DNA from: Vitrella brassicaformis
Taxonomy: Eukaryota > Sar > Vitrellaceae
Length of the DNA: 64,000 nucleotides
Direction of reading: 5' to 3'
NCBI GenBank assembly: GCA_001179505.1
Contig: CDMY01000718.1
Coordinates: 223,383 to 287,382 of the forward strand
Shown here: piece after piece, positions 41,175-55,708 of the stretch
Numbering within the stretch: position 1 is the first letter of the stretch
How the letters are laid out: each line of letters begins with the position of its first letter
Translations under genes and position numbers: made by a program
The notes under the pieces: model-generated
Told to the model about the DNA's origin: nothing
Database searches by the model: none
The model's input: only the letters and a program-made list of their open reading frames with translations

Positions 41175-42122
41175 ATGACTGCTCTTCGAACGATGCTTTC
41201 CCCAGCGATTCTTTTGTTCTGCTTGGCATGCTCCACACAAGCCGACCATGCTTCCTTCGTGGCTCCTCGCCCTGCTCCCACATCCCTTTCATTCGGCCGT
41301 CCTTCGTCATTGGTGCGCCTCAGGCAGAGGGCAGGCACGGTGGAGGGAGCGCAAGACGTCAACGCTGATCAGCCTCGGAAGCAGATGACGACAGAGGTGC
41401 CGACTCACGAGTCGCCTCCCGGATGGCTCCATGTTGTCAAGCTGAAGCGCCAGAACACCCTCCCGACACCCATGTTGATAGCGATGCTATTGGACAAGGA
41501 CCGAATGCGCGACGAGTTGGAGCTAGACTATCTTATCGCTGTCGGGTGAGTCGGTGAGTGCCATGCGCGTCGCGAATGATTGCTTCTGTGTGTCTGTGTG
41601 TGTATGATTGCCAGGGATCTCGTGTGCTGGAAGGTCTTCGACTCGTACGTCCGTGCCGCCCTGTTCAACACGGGCGGGGCCGACGCCAGGACCCTGAAGA
41701 AACTGCAGACCGAGGACGTTATTCATCTTCTGGAGCAACACATCAGTTCAGTAGCTGGATGCCTCACCCCGCTAGACCAAAAGGCCACCTTGCTTCTGGA
41801 GCTCTACGAGCGGGGCACATGCGGCAAGTCCTTCACCGAATTCTACATCGGGTTGTGGAACGATCTGACGAAAGGTACGTATGTAGCGCGCATTGCATTC
41901 ATGTGTGTCGGTCGGTGTAAGTTTGTCTGTTCTGGATGCAATGAATGCACTGCAGAGTGGGAGGAGACGGATCGGTCACGAAGGTACGATGGCTCCGTCC
42001 GCGCCCTGTACGTGCCCCCAATGATACAGCCATACCAGACGGCGATGTTGGCTATCGCCGCTGACGTGAACCTGCCAGTGGTCCTCGACAATCTGTCTGA
42101 GGACCTGCTGCCACGATGTTAG
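41175..42122 (+). CDS. Protein with signal peptide and plastid-type presequence
   Basis: ATG at 41175 (MTALRTMLSPAILLFCLACS), a signal peptide. It is followed by TQADHASFVAPRPAPTSLSF, which has a Phe just after a likely Ala-Ser cleavage and a Ser/Pro/Arg-rich, acid-poor stretch. That is the bipartite layout used for complex plastids. The mature region (WLHVVKLKRQNTLPTPMLIA, then DKDRMRDELELDYLIAVG) joins over an intron (about 41549-41614) to DLVCWKVFDSYVRAALFNTG. A later exon ends VVLDNLSEDLLPRC with TAG at 42120-42122. The mature function is not recognised. Plastid location is inferred only from the presequence. Confidence 0.58.
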
Positions 42123-42440
42123 TGAGGAACAGACGGACATAGGATGGGGGAGGGAGGGGGGACCATACATCCTCGTCCATGTTTCAAGTACGAGGTCCTC
42201 GTAGGTAGGTAGTTGGGTGCGCCACGTCGCCGTGTGTAGATGAACGACGAAAGGCAGACGCCGTGCGTTGCAGTCTATCGAGTTTTTGTTTGTGCGTTGC
42301 AGACTACACTGAATTTTTCCTGTTGTCGGTTGGTCAGTCGGTCCATAGCATTTCATTCGCAGCACAGCCGCGTTCCTATCGACACCCAACACACCCACCT
42401 ACCGACCAACACACCGAAGACACCCATCCCCCGCCCCCCC
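42123..42440. other. Spacer or intron
   Basis: C-rich and CA-rich sequence with no supported exon. It may be the 5' region or an intron of the small gene that follows. Confidence 0.35.
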
Positions 42441-42906
42441 ACCCCACACATATGCATACGAGTACAAGCTCATACACCAGCACCTCGCCGAAGTACGTAC
42501 ATGTAACAGGAAAGGCAGGACAAGGCAGGGGCGGGGCTCTGAACGGCGAACAACGGACAAACCTTTGCCTCTCTTCTCTCTTTTTGTGTTTGTCTTTCTT
42601 CAACAGGGAAGCTTCAGTCCCTCCACGAGGCGGACACTCCGCGTGGATGACCTCAAACCCGGCCGCACTGTCCTCGCCATCATCGAGCTGTGGGCGAGGG
42701 ACAAGATGAAGGAGATCCACAACAACAAGCGCACCCGCAACGAGGACAGGGGGCTGTTCGTGCCTGACGGCGGCCCGTCCAAACGTCTCAAGCTCGACGG
42801 GGGTGCTGGTGACGGTGGTGGTGGTGGTGGGCAGGAGTGGGACAAGAAGGGCGGAAAGGACAGTCCAGAGGGCAGCATCAAGGAGGGGAGCCGGCGGACA
42901 TGCTGA
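42441..42906 (+). CDS. Short basic protein or terminal exons
   Basis: The last exon starts after CAACAG at about 42607 and reads GSFSPSTRRTLRVDDLKPGR, TVLAIIELWARDKMKEIHNN, then a Lys/Arg-rich and Gly-rich tail (SKRLKLDGGAGDGGGGGGQE) ending with TGA at 42904-42906. An upstream exon with YAYEYKLIHQHLAE (about 42450-42493) and donor GTACGT would join it. The basic tail (SKRLKL) could be a nuclear signal. No start codon was fixed and the family is unknown. Confidence 0.35.
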
Positions 42907-43466
42907 GAGAGGGATGCGGGATGCGGGGGGCGAGTGGGTGGATTGATGGATGGATTGATGGGTAGGCATTGAGAGCAGTGCAGTGCACTGACTGCGTGTG
43001 GTGACTGGCTGTAAGGTTCGCCTCTTCCTGCAACACTGGATTCGTGTGTGGTTGTGTGGATGGATGAATGGATAGCATCATGCAGTGCAGACGACTGGCT
43101 GTGCCATGCATCTACGGGTTCCCGTGGGTGTGATGTGCCTGAGAGAGTCGGATTCATGTTGGCCCACGGCAAGGGCCAACATGAATCCAGCCTCTTCACC
43201 GAACGCTGGAGCAATGCGCCCGGATTCTCAGTGTTGTCTGTAGATATCATATCTATTGACCTTGCATCTGTCCTTCTGAGAGGGGTCTGGGGGTGTGGGT
43301 GGGTGAACAATGGACCGACCAGATGTCAATCAGTCACATCGCATTCATCTCGTATAAATCCTTTGCCCTCTTCTCTACTCAAATGTCCTCATGACACAAA
43401 GCCAGCCACACAGACACACTACCACCACCACCACCACACAAGTGCAAAGACAAAGCTCAAAACCGA
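42907..43466. other. Tail-to-tail spacer with a perfect hairpin
   Basis: This lies between the short + strand gene and the - strand channel. It contains GGATGGAT-type repeats and an exact 16-bp inverted repeat (43150-43165 with 43173-43188, 7-base loop). Confidence 0.5.
43150..43188. repeat. 16-bp perfect hairpin
   Basis: Arms 43150-43165 and 43173-43188, with a 7-base loop. It lies in non-coding sequence between convergent genes, where it could also act near a transcript 3' end. Confidence 0.85.
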
Positions 43467-46400
43467 TCAGACACTGGTATCCTCATCGGCCGTGTCGTCG
43501 GCGTCGGCTGCTGGAAATTCATGCGACGACCAGCCAGACTGGTTCAGCCTAGACTCGTCCACCTCCACAACGCGAGACAGCATCTTTTTCGGCTGCGAAA
43601 GGTCACCTGTCTCGCCGCCCCCATACGTGTGGCTGCGTCTCAGCAGCCGCCCTGCTGGTGACGGCACGGGCACAGGAGCCACGATAGGCGAGGGGGTGTC
43701 GCCGGTGAGCTGCTGCATCACCTTGTCAGACACGGTCACCCGGTTGGCCATCGGCTTCGACCGCATCATCTGCCCTGCGAACGAGGACACCAGCAGCCCA
43801 TCTTGGTCGTGATCGGTCTGTCTGGGTGAGGGGGGCTCCAGCAGGAAGCACTCGGGCAGCTCGGCAACGTTTGTCGGCGCTTTCTGCTCAGAAGGGTGGA
43901 TGGATGCAACAGGGGATGGGGGGGCACTTGGGGTGATAGACATACGGTGCGGAGGGACAGGGAACCCCACTGGTGGCCGGGGGGCGGGCGCAAGAGGGGC
44001 CTCGGCGTGCTGTTGAAGACACGACGCCAGATGGGCGAGAAGCTGCTGGTTCCGGTGCAGCTCTCTCAACAACATGTCTCTCGCATTAGTCGGCGGCGCA
44101 GCACCCACCACGGGCTGCTGCTCTGCCAGTCGCTGCATAAAGACGTTCTCCCCAGCCATGATGGTCACTTCGGGGCCATGGCTCTGTGAAGATGACTTGG
44201 CCGTAAGCGGCGTCTCTGGGTGGGCAACGGCTCCATCCGGCAGCTGGAAGGTGATCCTGCCCCTGGACGATACCCTTTGACGCGATGGCGGAAGAAGAAT
44301 GCCGGCAGATGAACGCTTATGGTGTTGGAGCCTCTGGGGAATGGGGGTTTTGCTGTCGTCCAGTTGTTGGCCCTTGCTGCTTAGTTCAGTCCCTGTGCTG
44401 CTGCTGACGACGATCTGAACGTGGTCCGTGTCGGCCGCATCAGGGTTTCTCTCGCTGCTATCGGCTGTCGTTGACTGGTTGAGTGACTCAGGCGGCCCTT
44501 GACAGAAGATCGGCGTCTCAGCCACCTCACCACCCTCCCATCCATCGGGCTCGCGGTTGTCACCCACCTGTACAGAGCGACACCATCAACATGCCAGCAT
44601 ATCCATCCTCGCAATTCTCGTTGCTTTGCCACACTGACGCCTTCTCCGGCCGCCTGAGGCGAAGAGTCGCCGAGTGGGGTTCCCATCGTGTGAGGTGACG
44701 ACTGTCCGCTGGCGCGTGAGCTCATGACAGGTGTGAATGCTGAGGGGCCCCAGCCAGCCATTTGGGCGTGTGTCCGATAGTAGCCATGGGGGCCCAGCGC
44801 ACCCATAGCCGCGAACATTGAGGGCGTCATGGGCTGGGTGCCACGGCTCTGAAGGAAGGGACAAAACAAAGGAAGATACACGCAGCCGCGGACATGCAGA
44901 AAAGGCCTCTCTGTCGGTCCGTGTGTGTTGCCCACTGGTATGCTTTCCGATCCGTGTCTGATGGTGCCGGGGGTGATGCCGCCCACAGAAAAAGTGTCGC
45001 CCAGGAGCGGGTTGCTGATATTCGGTTCCAGGCGTGATGGCGGTGCGGTGTGGTTGAGCAGAGCAGCTGGGATTCCGGGCACAGTACGTTGGCTGACGGC
45101 CGCTGTGGAATTGGCATGTAATGAGGGACCTCGACTGAGGGAGATAAGGGGGGGGGGATGTGGCTTTTCTGTGTCGCTCTTGTATGATGTCGCGTACATG
45201 GTGATGCGTGGCAGCTTGACCACTCTTGACAGCCAGAAGGTCCGCTCAGAGGATCTGTCCATCATGGGCTGCCGGGACTCATCAGCGTCTGACACGGACA
45301 AGAAGACCGACAAGTTACTCAGTTGTGTGTCTCCACAAAATTCCCCCGTGACTGCTTTTACGTCGTGGGCAGTTGGATGTCCAGTGTCCCTCCTGTCCGC
45401 ACTTCTGGCAGTACACCTTAAGCATGTGTAAATGGCCCCTCGCTATCTCGTCTGCAGTTCGACGATAAAAATCCATTAACAAGGGAAAGGACTGAAGCAC
45501 CTCCAACAGCGCCTGAACAGCAAAACAGACGTGAGACGAATGTGGTGTCTCTTTTTCCGTCACATGTCTTGCTTACCTCTCTGGAAACAGAGACCAGTTC
45601 GCAGTATGTCTCGCACACGACAGTGGCGGTCCTCACTCGGTTGGCCATGAAGAGTGTCAGCTCCCCCAGCCACCCACCACCAGACACGGACGGGTAAAGG
45701 GCCACGTCGAAGGCTGACGGGTCCGCAGGGATGGTCGGCACCACACGCACTCTGCCTCGGACCACAAAAAACATCGTCGAGCCCTGAGAAGACGCACATA
45801 TCCGCACTTACACAAGGGAGCCAGAGGGCTGTGTGACGATTGTATGTGTATGTGTGTGTCTCACCCTCGATCCTTTTTCAAAAACCACATCGCCCGGTGC
45901 GAACAGGTTGCTCTCACACTTTTGCGAGAGTGACGTCATGAAGCGGCGGCCGCATTTCCGAAAGAAGGGGAACAAGATCAGCACATTGCCCAGCAGGTAG
46001 GCCAGCACTTCCTTGCGCAAAGAGTCAGAGAGTTTCGACAGCACCTCCCCTGACGCGTCCTGGTTGACACATGGGGACATTCCATGGGTGCCGATGGACT
46101 GCTCCTGGTGTCCCCTGGTTGTGTACCTGTCTATCGAGACCTGCGTCGAAGGCATGTGCGAGATATCTCCTGATGCGGTGCTGCAGCTCTGGAGGCAGCT
46201 TCTTCTTCCGCATGTAGCGATTCACCGACTTGATCTCTCGCCGAAACTCGGCCTACGGACACAATATGCAAAAATCCTACTAAGTACAGAGAAGTGTCTC
46301 CATGTGTGGCGTCTTACCTCTTCTTCGCCAAATTTGTTGGCCACGCTTGCAAGGGATGAGACAAATGTGGCGAAGAGGCCGGCAGCGATGACCATGCAGA

Positions 46401-47677
46401 AGACGGCGAAGATCTGGATTGATGAAGGGAACAACATGGAGAAATGACAGAGACGAGGGCGCGGGCTTGCGACCAACATTTACCTGTTCATGGTAGTTTC
46501 TCGGCCTGATGTCGCCATATCCCACAGTGCTCTGCCAAGCCAAAGACAGCAGACGAACGATTATTGCGCCCCGATACCCGTGTTTTCTCTCACCATCGTA
46601 GTGACAGCCCAGTAGACTGACGCAACATATTGGTGCGCCTTGGGGGCTTTCCGCAGCTCCTCAAAATCCACCCATGTTGTCGGCACCTCGTCTGCGCCCT
46701 CATACTGGGCCGGGGGGTCGATATGCGCCCCAACGGTCCACCAGATGCACGCTGCCCAATGTGCGATGAAAGCCTGCACATGGGAGACATGCATACCTCA
46801 GATCACTGCAAGTATCTGTTCCACATGGTGTGGCTCACCAGAAGGAACACGAGTTTGGTGGCTTGCAGGGAGAGGCTTAGCCAGTCCGAGTGGATGAGGT
46901 TCTCCACCGCGGCCCACACGTTCCTCAGCTTGAGGACGCGCACCAGACGGATGACCCTCAGCAGCTTGGTGAACCGCAGTATACGGACAAGCCGGAGGGT
47001 CATCCATATGTTGTCGTCGGTAAACCATGATATCGGGGAGGTGGCTGTGAGGTCGAGGATGAACCATGTGCCCAGGTAATGCACCACAACCAGCCTGACA
47101 AGACAAAGCGCCGGAAACGCTGGCCGCGGCCGCTCTCTTGTCGGAATCAATTCTTCCTTACTGTCTGTCGGTGATGAGCGTGTTGCCGTCGTAGTATGCC
47201 GTGTTGAAGTTAAGGAGGATGTCGACGATCCAGAAGACGTCCACCATGATGAAGAACACAGCTGCGCCCCCCGTGAAGGTGTGGACGAAGCACACCTCAA
47301 AAGGCACAACCACAATGATCACCAAAATCAGAACGAAACCCACCAACTGAACCGAGAATGGATTGAATGGATGCATGTTCGTCTTTCTGATCCATGCTTA
47401 CGTCCCAGGTCAGTCGGAAGGTTGATTCAGGCGAGATGACGCCCCAGCTCCTGCCTCTCTGCATGTAGGTCTGTTGGGACTCCATAAGCTTCCTCTTGAT
47501 GAGTGCCGATGCCCTCTTCTTCCACAGGTTGGCCTTATCCATGGTGTGGCGCAGAGTGGAGCCGCCGGCGGCCACGTCAGACTGTGCAGTAGGGGATGGC
47601 TCATCGCCACCAACTGATGAGCGAAGAGGGGCGGCCGAGTTCCTGGCTGACTGAATGTGAGGCTCTTCTGAAGCCAT
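43467..47677 (-). CDS. Voltage-/cyclic-nucleotide-type K+ channel with a CCHC zinc knuckle
   Basis: ATG at 47677 (MASEEPHIQSARNSAAPLRS). Membrane core: S1-S2 (LVGFVLILVIIVVVPFEVCF, FFIMVDVFWIVDILLNF), S3-S4 (WFILDLTATSPISW; S4 LRLVRILRFTKLLRVIRLVR with regular Arg/Lys), S5 (FIAHWAACIWWTVG), pore with STVGYGDIRP (K+ filter TVGYGD) and S6 (FAVFCMVIAAGLFATFVSSL). Then come a C-linker (INRYMRKKKLPPELQHRIRR-like) and a cyclic-nucleotide-binding domain (FMTSLSQKCESNLFAPGDVV, FFVVRGRVRVV, GGGWLGELTLFMANRVRTAT). This matches the KCNH/plant Shaker/HCN superfamily. After the CNBD comes CQKCGQEGHWTSNCP, a CCHC knuckle, then a disordered tail of about 500 residues ending DDTADEDTSV at 43467. The knuckle and tail are unusual for this family. 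Confidence 0.8.
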
Positions 47678-47952
47678 TGCGGTTGAATCGCCCACCCAAT
47701 TCCTCCTTGTCTGCAAGCTAAACTCACATGCATGGGGGCAGGGTGGGGGCGCGAGCTTCCCAGCGTCTCTCCCGAATCTCCCTGTCCCTCTTGCCCTGGT
47801 GCTGCACACGCCCCTCAGGCAGCATTGCATCGCTCCCCATTGCAATGGTGGATTCCTTCATTCGCTTCACAGGCAGCCTTCGGTCGTCAACCAACACCCA
47901 GTGACTGTCCCCCCCTCGAGCTTCCCAAGTACGGCATTCGCTCATTCCAGCG
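47678..47952. promoter_or_regulatory. Divergent promoter region, K+ channel / DYRK kinase
   Basis: 275 bp between the - strand ATG (47677) and the + strand ATG (47953). The - strand frame is open further upstream, so an upstream exon is possible. No core motif was recognised. Confidence 0.4.
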
Positions 47953-51214
<3,262 letters not shown>

Positions 51215-51763
51215 GGCGGCAGTCGGGGGATGGATGGATGGAGACAGAGGGAGAGGGGTCTACAGAGGCTTCATGGCGTGCATGTTAATGTGCGTGTTTC
51301 GACGACGTTTGCTGCGGTTGTGTTTGGTGTGTGTGTGGTGACTGATCCCTTGACTTCGCTGGTTGTTGGCCTCCCCTGTCCTCGAATGTGTCCATGCATG
51401 AAAGTCACTTTCACGCGACTCATCGGTCGCATGCCACGGAAGGGAGTGCTAGCTTGGCCCCAATTACGGACGGAGGGAGGAACACCTGAGCGTGCCGCGC
51501 TCGCCAAAGCTCCGAGTCGCGAGTGCCGACCTTGCGGGCCCGCGAGCTCGCCCTCCCCCCGTCTGCCCCCAGTCTACAGTCTCGGTCCTCTGTCTTGCAC
51601 AGCCTTCTTTTGTGTCTTTCCTGTACTGCAATCCATCCACCTGGCAGTGGGTAAGCAGTTGTCAACATTCGAGCAGCATCCGCCGCCTCGACTCGTGTAA
51701 AAGACACATGGTAGTGAAGCACATGTGCGATGTGTTTGCTTTCAATGCTGTGTCTCAGGCAGC
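51215..51763. other. Spacer with a dispersed repeat copy
   Basis: Between the kinase and the FG-GAP gene. It includes a stretch around 51437-51525 (core GCTAGCTTGGCCCCAAT) that recurs at about 54566-54615. It presumably also contains the FG-GAP gene promoter. Confidence 0.5.
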
Positions 51764-53940
51764 ATGGTCGGGCCGGGCGTCTTTCGGGCTTTGCTGGGCC
51801 TTCTGTTCTGCTTCTTCTGCGCATGCCTCGCAATTCATCCATCTGTGAGGGCCGTTGACAATGCCAGCAGCGTCCGGCGTCTCGAAGAAGAGCCGGCCGA
51901 CACCATCGATGTGTACGACCTGGACGGTGCAAAAGGATTCGTCATCCGTCGCGACGGATGGACCTCAAATTTTTACCAGGAGAATTCGTTGGGCGTAGCA
52001 GACTTCGTTGGCGACGTGAACGATGACGGAATCGATGACATTCTCATCGCGGACCACAAGAGAACGCCAGACAACGTCTACCTAATCTTCGGGCGACAAG
52101 GGGACAAGCCGTTTGGCTCGCCGGAATACACGCTGGGATCGTAAGTGGACGCAAGAAGCTAACTGCAAACGATGTGTCTGTCTTTTCTTTGATTGTCAGC
52201 GACGGTGTCCGTTTCTTCGATTCTCATTCCCCTGTTGATGCCAGCGTAGGATCGAGCGTTAAAGGGCTGGGCGACTTCAACGGTATAGCCCAGCCCAGCC
52301 CTGCATTCATGTACGCATTTCTGACTGCATGCAGGCGATGGGGTGCCTGATTTTGCCATCAGCGGAGGCTGGACGCACAGTAAGAGTGAAAGAACATGAG
52401 TCCGCAGCAATCGTTCTGACCGCTTTCTTTGATCAGCCACTCCCCGATGGCAATGCTATATTGTCTTTGGCGACCCAACATGGCAAGCAAGTGCGGCGCC
52501 AGCGGTCGATTTCGATCTGGCCTCGATGGACGGCACGAATGGCTTTCGGATTCGCTATAACCACCCCGAGTCGGACTTTTATTACTGTCAGCCGAGTCAA
52601 GGGTAAGAGAAGAAAGCCAAGCTTCCAGCATCACTTTTACCTGTCGCCTCCCCATCCAGAGGCGACGTTGACGGTGATGGCTATAACGATGTCGTGCTGG
52701 GAGGGTACCAAATAAATGCAGTCGTCCTTTACGGTAGGAGACATGAGACACCATGATAGTATCAGACCGTCCATTGGTTCTATTTCTGAATATGCAGGCG
52801 GACCAATGCCGTATCTGCCGGTCGGCTTTGGTGGCATCCTGGACTTGTACTCGACTGACAGCCAAGTGCCCCATTTTGATGTGATCTGCTCCGCCTTGGA
52901 TCTCGAAGGGGCCGGCAGCTCAGATGCCAGACACACGATAAGACGTCCTGACTCGCGTGGATGGCCATCGGACGACCTCGTATTCGGCTGGCCGATTGGG
53001 GACATTGGTAGGACCGGTAGGAGCGAGATACTCATTTGGGAGAAAACAGAGAGGGAAATCTTGTTTGAGAATAACGAATATGATAAGCAAAACTGGAGGC
53101 TCTCATACAAGGACTTCTCCAAATACATCAACGAGAGCGATGTCAAATGTGCGGACCTGAACAAGGTTGCTTCGGCAAAAGAAGAAACCTCTGAGAGTGT
53201 CTACGATCGCGATGACAAGCAAGACATTCGCGTCGGGTCCATCAGTGATGTCACAGGTAGAACAAGCGCATACACAGAGGACATCTACATCCAGCCGATT
53301 GGTGACGTCACAGGCGACGGAGTGACAGACTTCAGCTATATGTGGTACATCTACTGGAGCGACACTGAGACATTTGGGACGGAGATTGAATTCGAAACGA
53401 AAGTCGAACCTAGATTTAGGGAACAGATGAGCATCATCGATGCCGGCGACTTCAACGGCGATACCAAGCCTGACCTCTTGGTGTCTGCTTCGTTCCATGA
53501 CAATTACAAAGGAAGAGCCTACATAATCTACGGACGCAATGGCAATCAGCTGGGGGAGACGTCCGATCCAGAGGCAATGAATATCTCTCAGGGAGTCAAA
53601 ATTGAGGACACAGTGTCACAACCACCTTTACACTCTTTTCTCGGCCGGCAAATCGGTCGGGGAGATTTCAACGGTCAGCAAGAGGAGACCAACGTCATTA
53701 AGCTAGACCAACGTCATTAAGCTACTACCGTGAATTCATCGCTTTCTTTGTGTGGCTGCAGGTGATGGTGTCTCTGACATCATCATCTCTACAAATTCCA
53801 TCCAAAACAAGTTCATGTCGGATATCGGCAATCTAGAAGCAGGCGCATACGTCGTCTTCGGCTGCTGTTTCTCAGCGGCAAAGCCCCCCAGCATCCCTCA
53901 GCAGGTGGGCAGCTCCACTGAGGATGTCGGCACCAGCTAG
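51764..53940 (+). CDS. Secreted FG-GAP/VCBS beta-propeller protein
   Basis: ATG at 51764 (MVGPGVFRALLGLLFCFFCA), a signal peptide, then RAVDNASSVRRLEEEPADTI. Repeated FG-GAP units with the Ca2+-binding D-x-D/N-x-D-G-x-x-D pattern are visible: GDVNDDGIDDILIAD, GDGVPDFAISGG, GDVDGDGYNDVVLGG, GDVTGDGVTDFSYMW, GDFNGDTKPDLLVSA and GDGVSDIIISTN. Each is followed by a strand such as VYLIFGRQG or AYIIYGRNG. Integrin-alpha-type seven-bladed propellers have this layout. Introns fall at the Gly-Asp of several repeats, which keeps units modular. It ends SSTEDVGTS with TAG at 53938-53940; there is no membrane anchor, so it is probably extracellular. Confidence 0.78.
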
Positions 53941-55708
53941 GAGCCCACTGCCCCTGACGGACTCAGCACCATCAGTCAGGAGCCCGCCACCAGCACAGGT
54001 GGGTACAGCCAACAGTGCATGAGCACACTCACCAGTGACACGCTCCGTAATGACCTGTCCCTGTCACACACAGGGGAGCCCCCTGCCGGGGACGACGGCA
54101 GCAGTGCATTCAGGTGCGAACACCAGCTACCGTTGCCGACGGATACACAGGTGTCTCCTTGTGTCTTCGTGTCCTGCCGTGTTGACTGCGTCTATGCAGC
54201 GACGGTCCCCTCCATCTGCTGCTTCTGGCACTGACCGTTCTCACACTCACTCAGTGAGTGCCGGTATCGGCGAAAAGGCCAGCCGAACATTGCAGCGCTG
54301 TGGCGTGCCTTTGTAGTTTTTCAAGTCGTCCCTGTCTGGATGCCCGTGTTGAAACGGGCTGCATGCTGCATTTCATTTAGCACAGCAGCGTCTGACTGAT
54401 CGACAGTGCTGATCGGTTACCGATCTCTGTCTGCATTTCTCTGTCTGAACCGTTGGAAACCCTCTCGGGTTCAGGGCTGCACGTCAGATGAAGGCATGCA
54501 GCGTGCCTGACAATGCAAGTTCCTCCCTTCGTCGGGCTGCCGGGACTCAAGCCACAACGGAACCGAAGGGATTGCTAGCTTGGCCCCAATCGAAACGCCA
54601 AAGCTCGCGAGTCGAATGGCTGTATGCTGCGTGTATGCCGAGCGGACATCAGTTCAGTGCCATGGGACGGCGGCGGACAGAGAGAAAAAAAGTCCTACCC
54701 CCATCAGACGGTCAGGCGGCCGATTTGGTGCCGTGGAAGTACAGTGAGTGACGTGGGTGGGTGCAGGTACCGTCTTCATTCAATTAGAGGCATGTTTGTG
54801 GTACCAACACACGCACATACTCAAGACGTCCACACTCAGATGTATCCATGTACACAGCCGCCACACAGCATCCACCCACATATACTCGCACAACACAGTC
54901 GAGAGACAGACAGACATGTAGACTGATTGACAGCTGCACCCATCCCCACCATCCCCCCGCACACACACACGTGTGGACGCGTGGCGCGCGCGCCTACATG
55001 ATAATAATCCAGACACACACCCGTCTGTGAGAGTGTGCGTGTTGGCACAAAAAGAAGAGTCCGACTCTCAGTCACATCTGTCATATCCGTCACTCCCGCC
55101 CCCCCTCCCCCTCCCCACCGCAATATATTAGATACGAGATGAAGAAATACGCACGCTTACACAGACAGCCACAGCCGCAGCCACACGATTGCTCGGTCGT
55201 TCATCCCTGCCTCCCACGCGAGAGAGAGCGCCACACACGGGGTGGGGTTGTCGGGCCGTTCATTCATCCAGAGAGAGACTTTACAAAAGACCCACCGGCC
55301 GTTCATTCATTCATTCATCCATCCATCCATCCACTGCTTACCGAGAGAGAGAGACACACGATGGCCGACCAAAAAAGCCCTAGCTACCAGTTACCAAAGA
55401 GCCACAGACGGAGAGAGGACGATGCACATATGTGATTTGACCGAATGAATGGCTGACCGACCACCACCCAACAAGCGAGCCCCGTGGCATGCAACCGATC
55501 CCAATCAGGCGCCCTTCATCCATGTGACTAATTCCATTGGTACACATTGATAACACCACACAGCAGATTGGATAAAGCCCACACACCCCTCCCGGCCCCC
55601 TCCCTGCCCTCCCTTGTGACAAAATCGCATGAACAGGCAAGCCCCGCCAGGCCAGGCCGTCCATGCATCACTGACACCCACCCCTCCCTCTCTCCAACCA
55701 TCATTCGC
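53941..55708. other. Intergenic region rich in simple repeats
   Basis: No supported gene. It contains CA-rich tracts (54800-55010), ATTC/ATCC tetranucleotide repeats (55290-55335) and the second copy of the dispersed repeat (about 54566-54615). The first 300 bp could be extra 3' exons of the FG-GAP gene (a Pro/Ser/Thr-rich open stretch), but no in-phase join was established. Confidence 0.45.
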
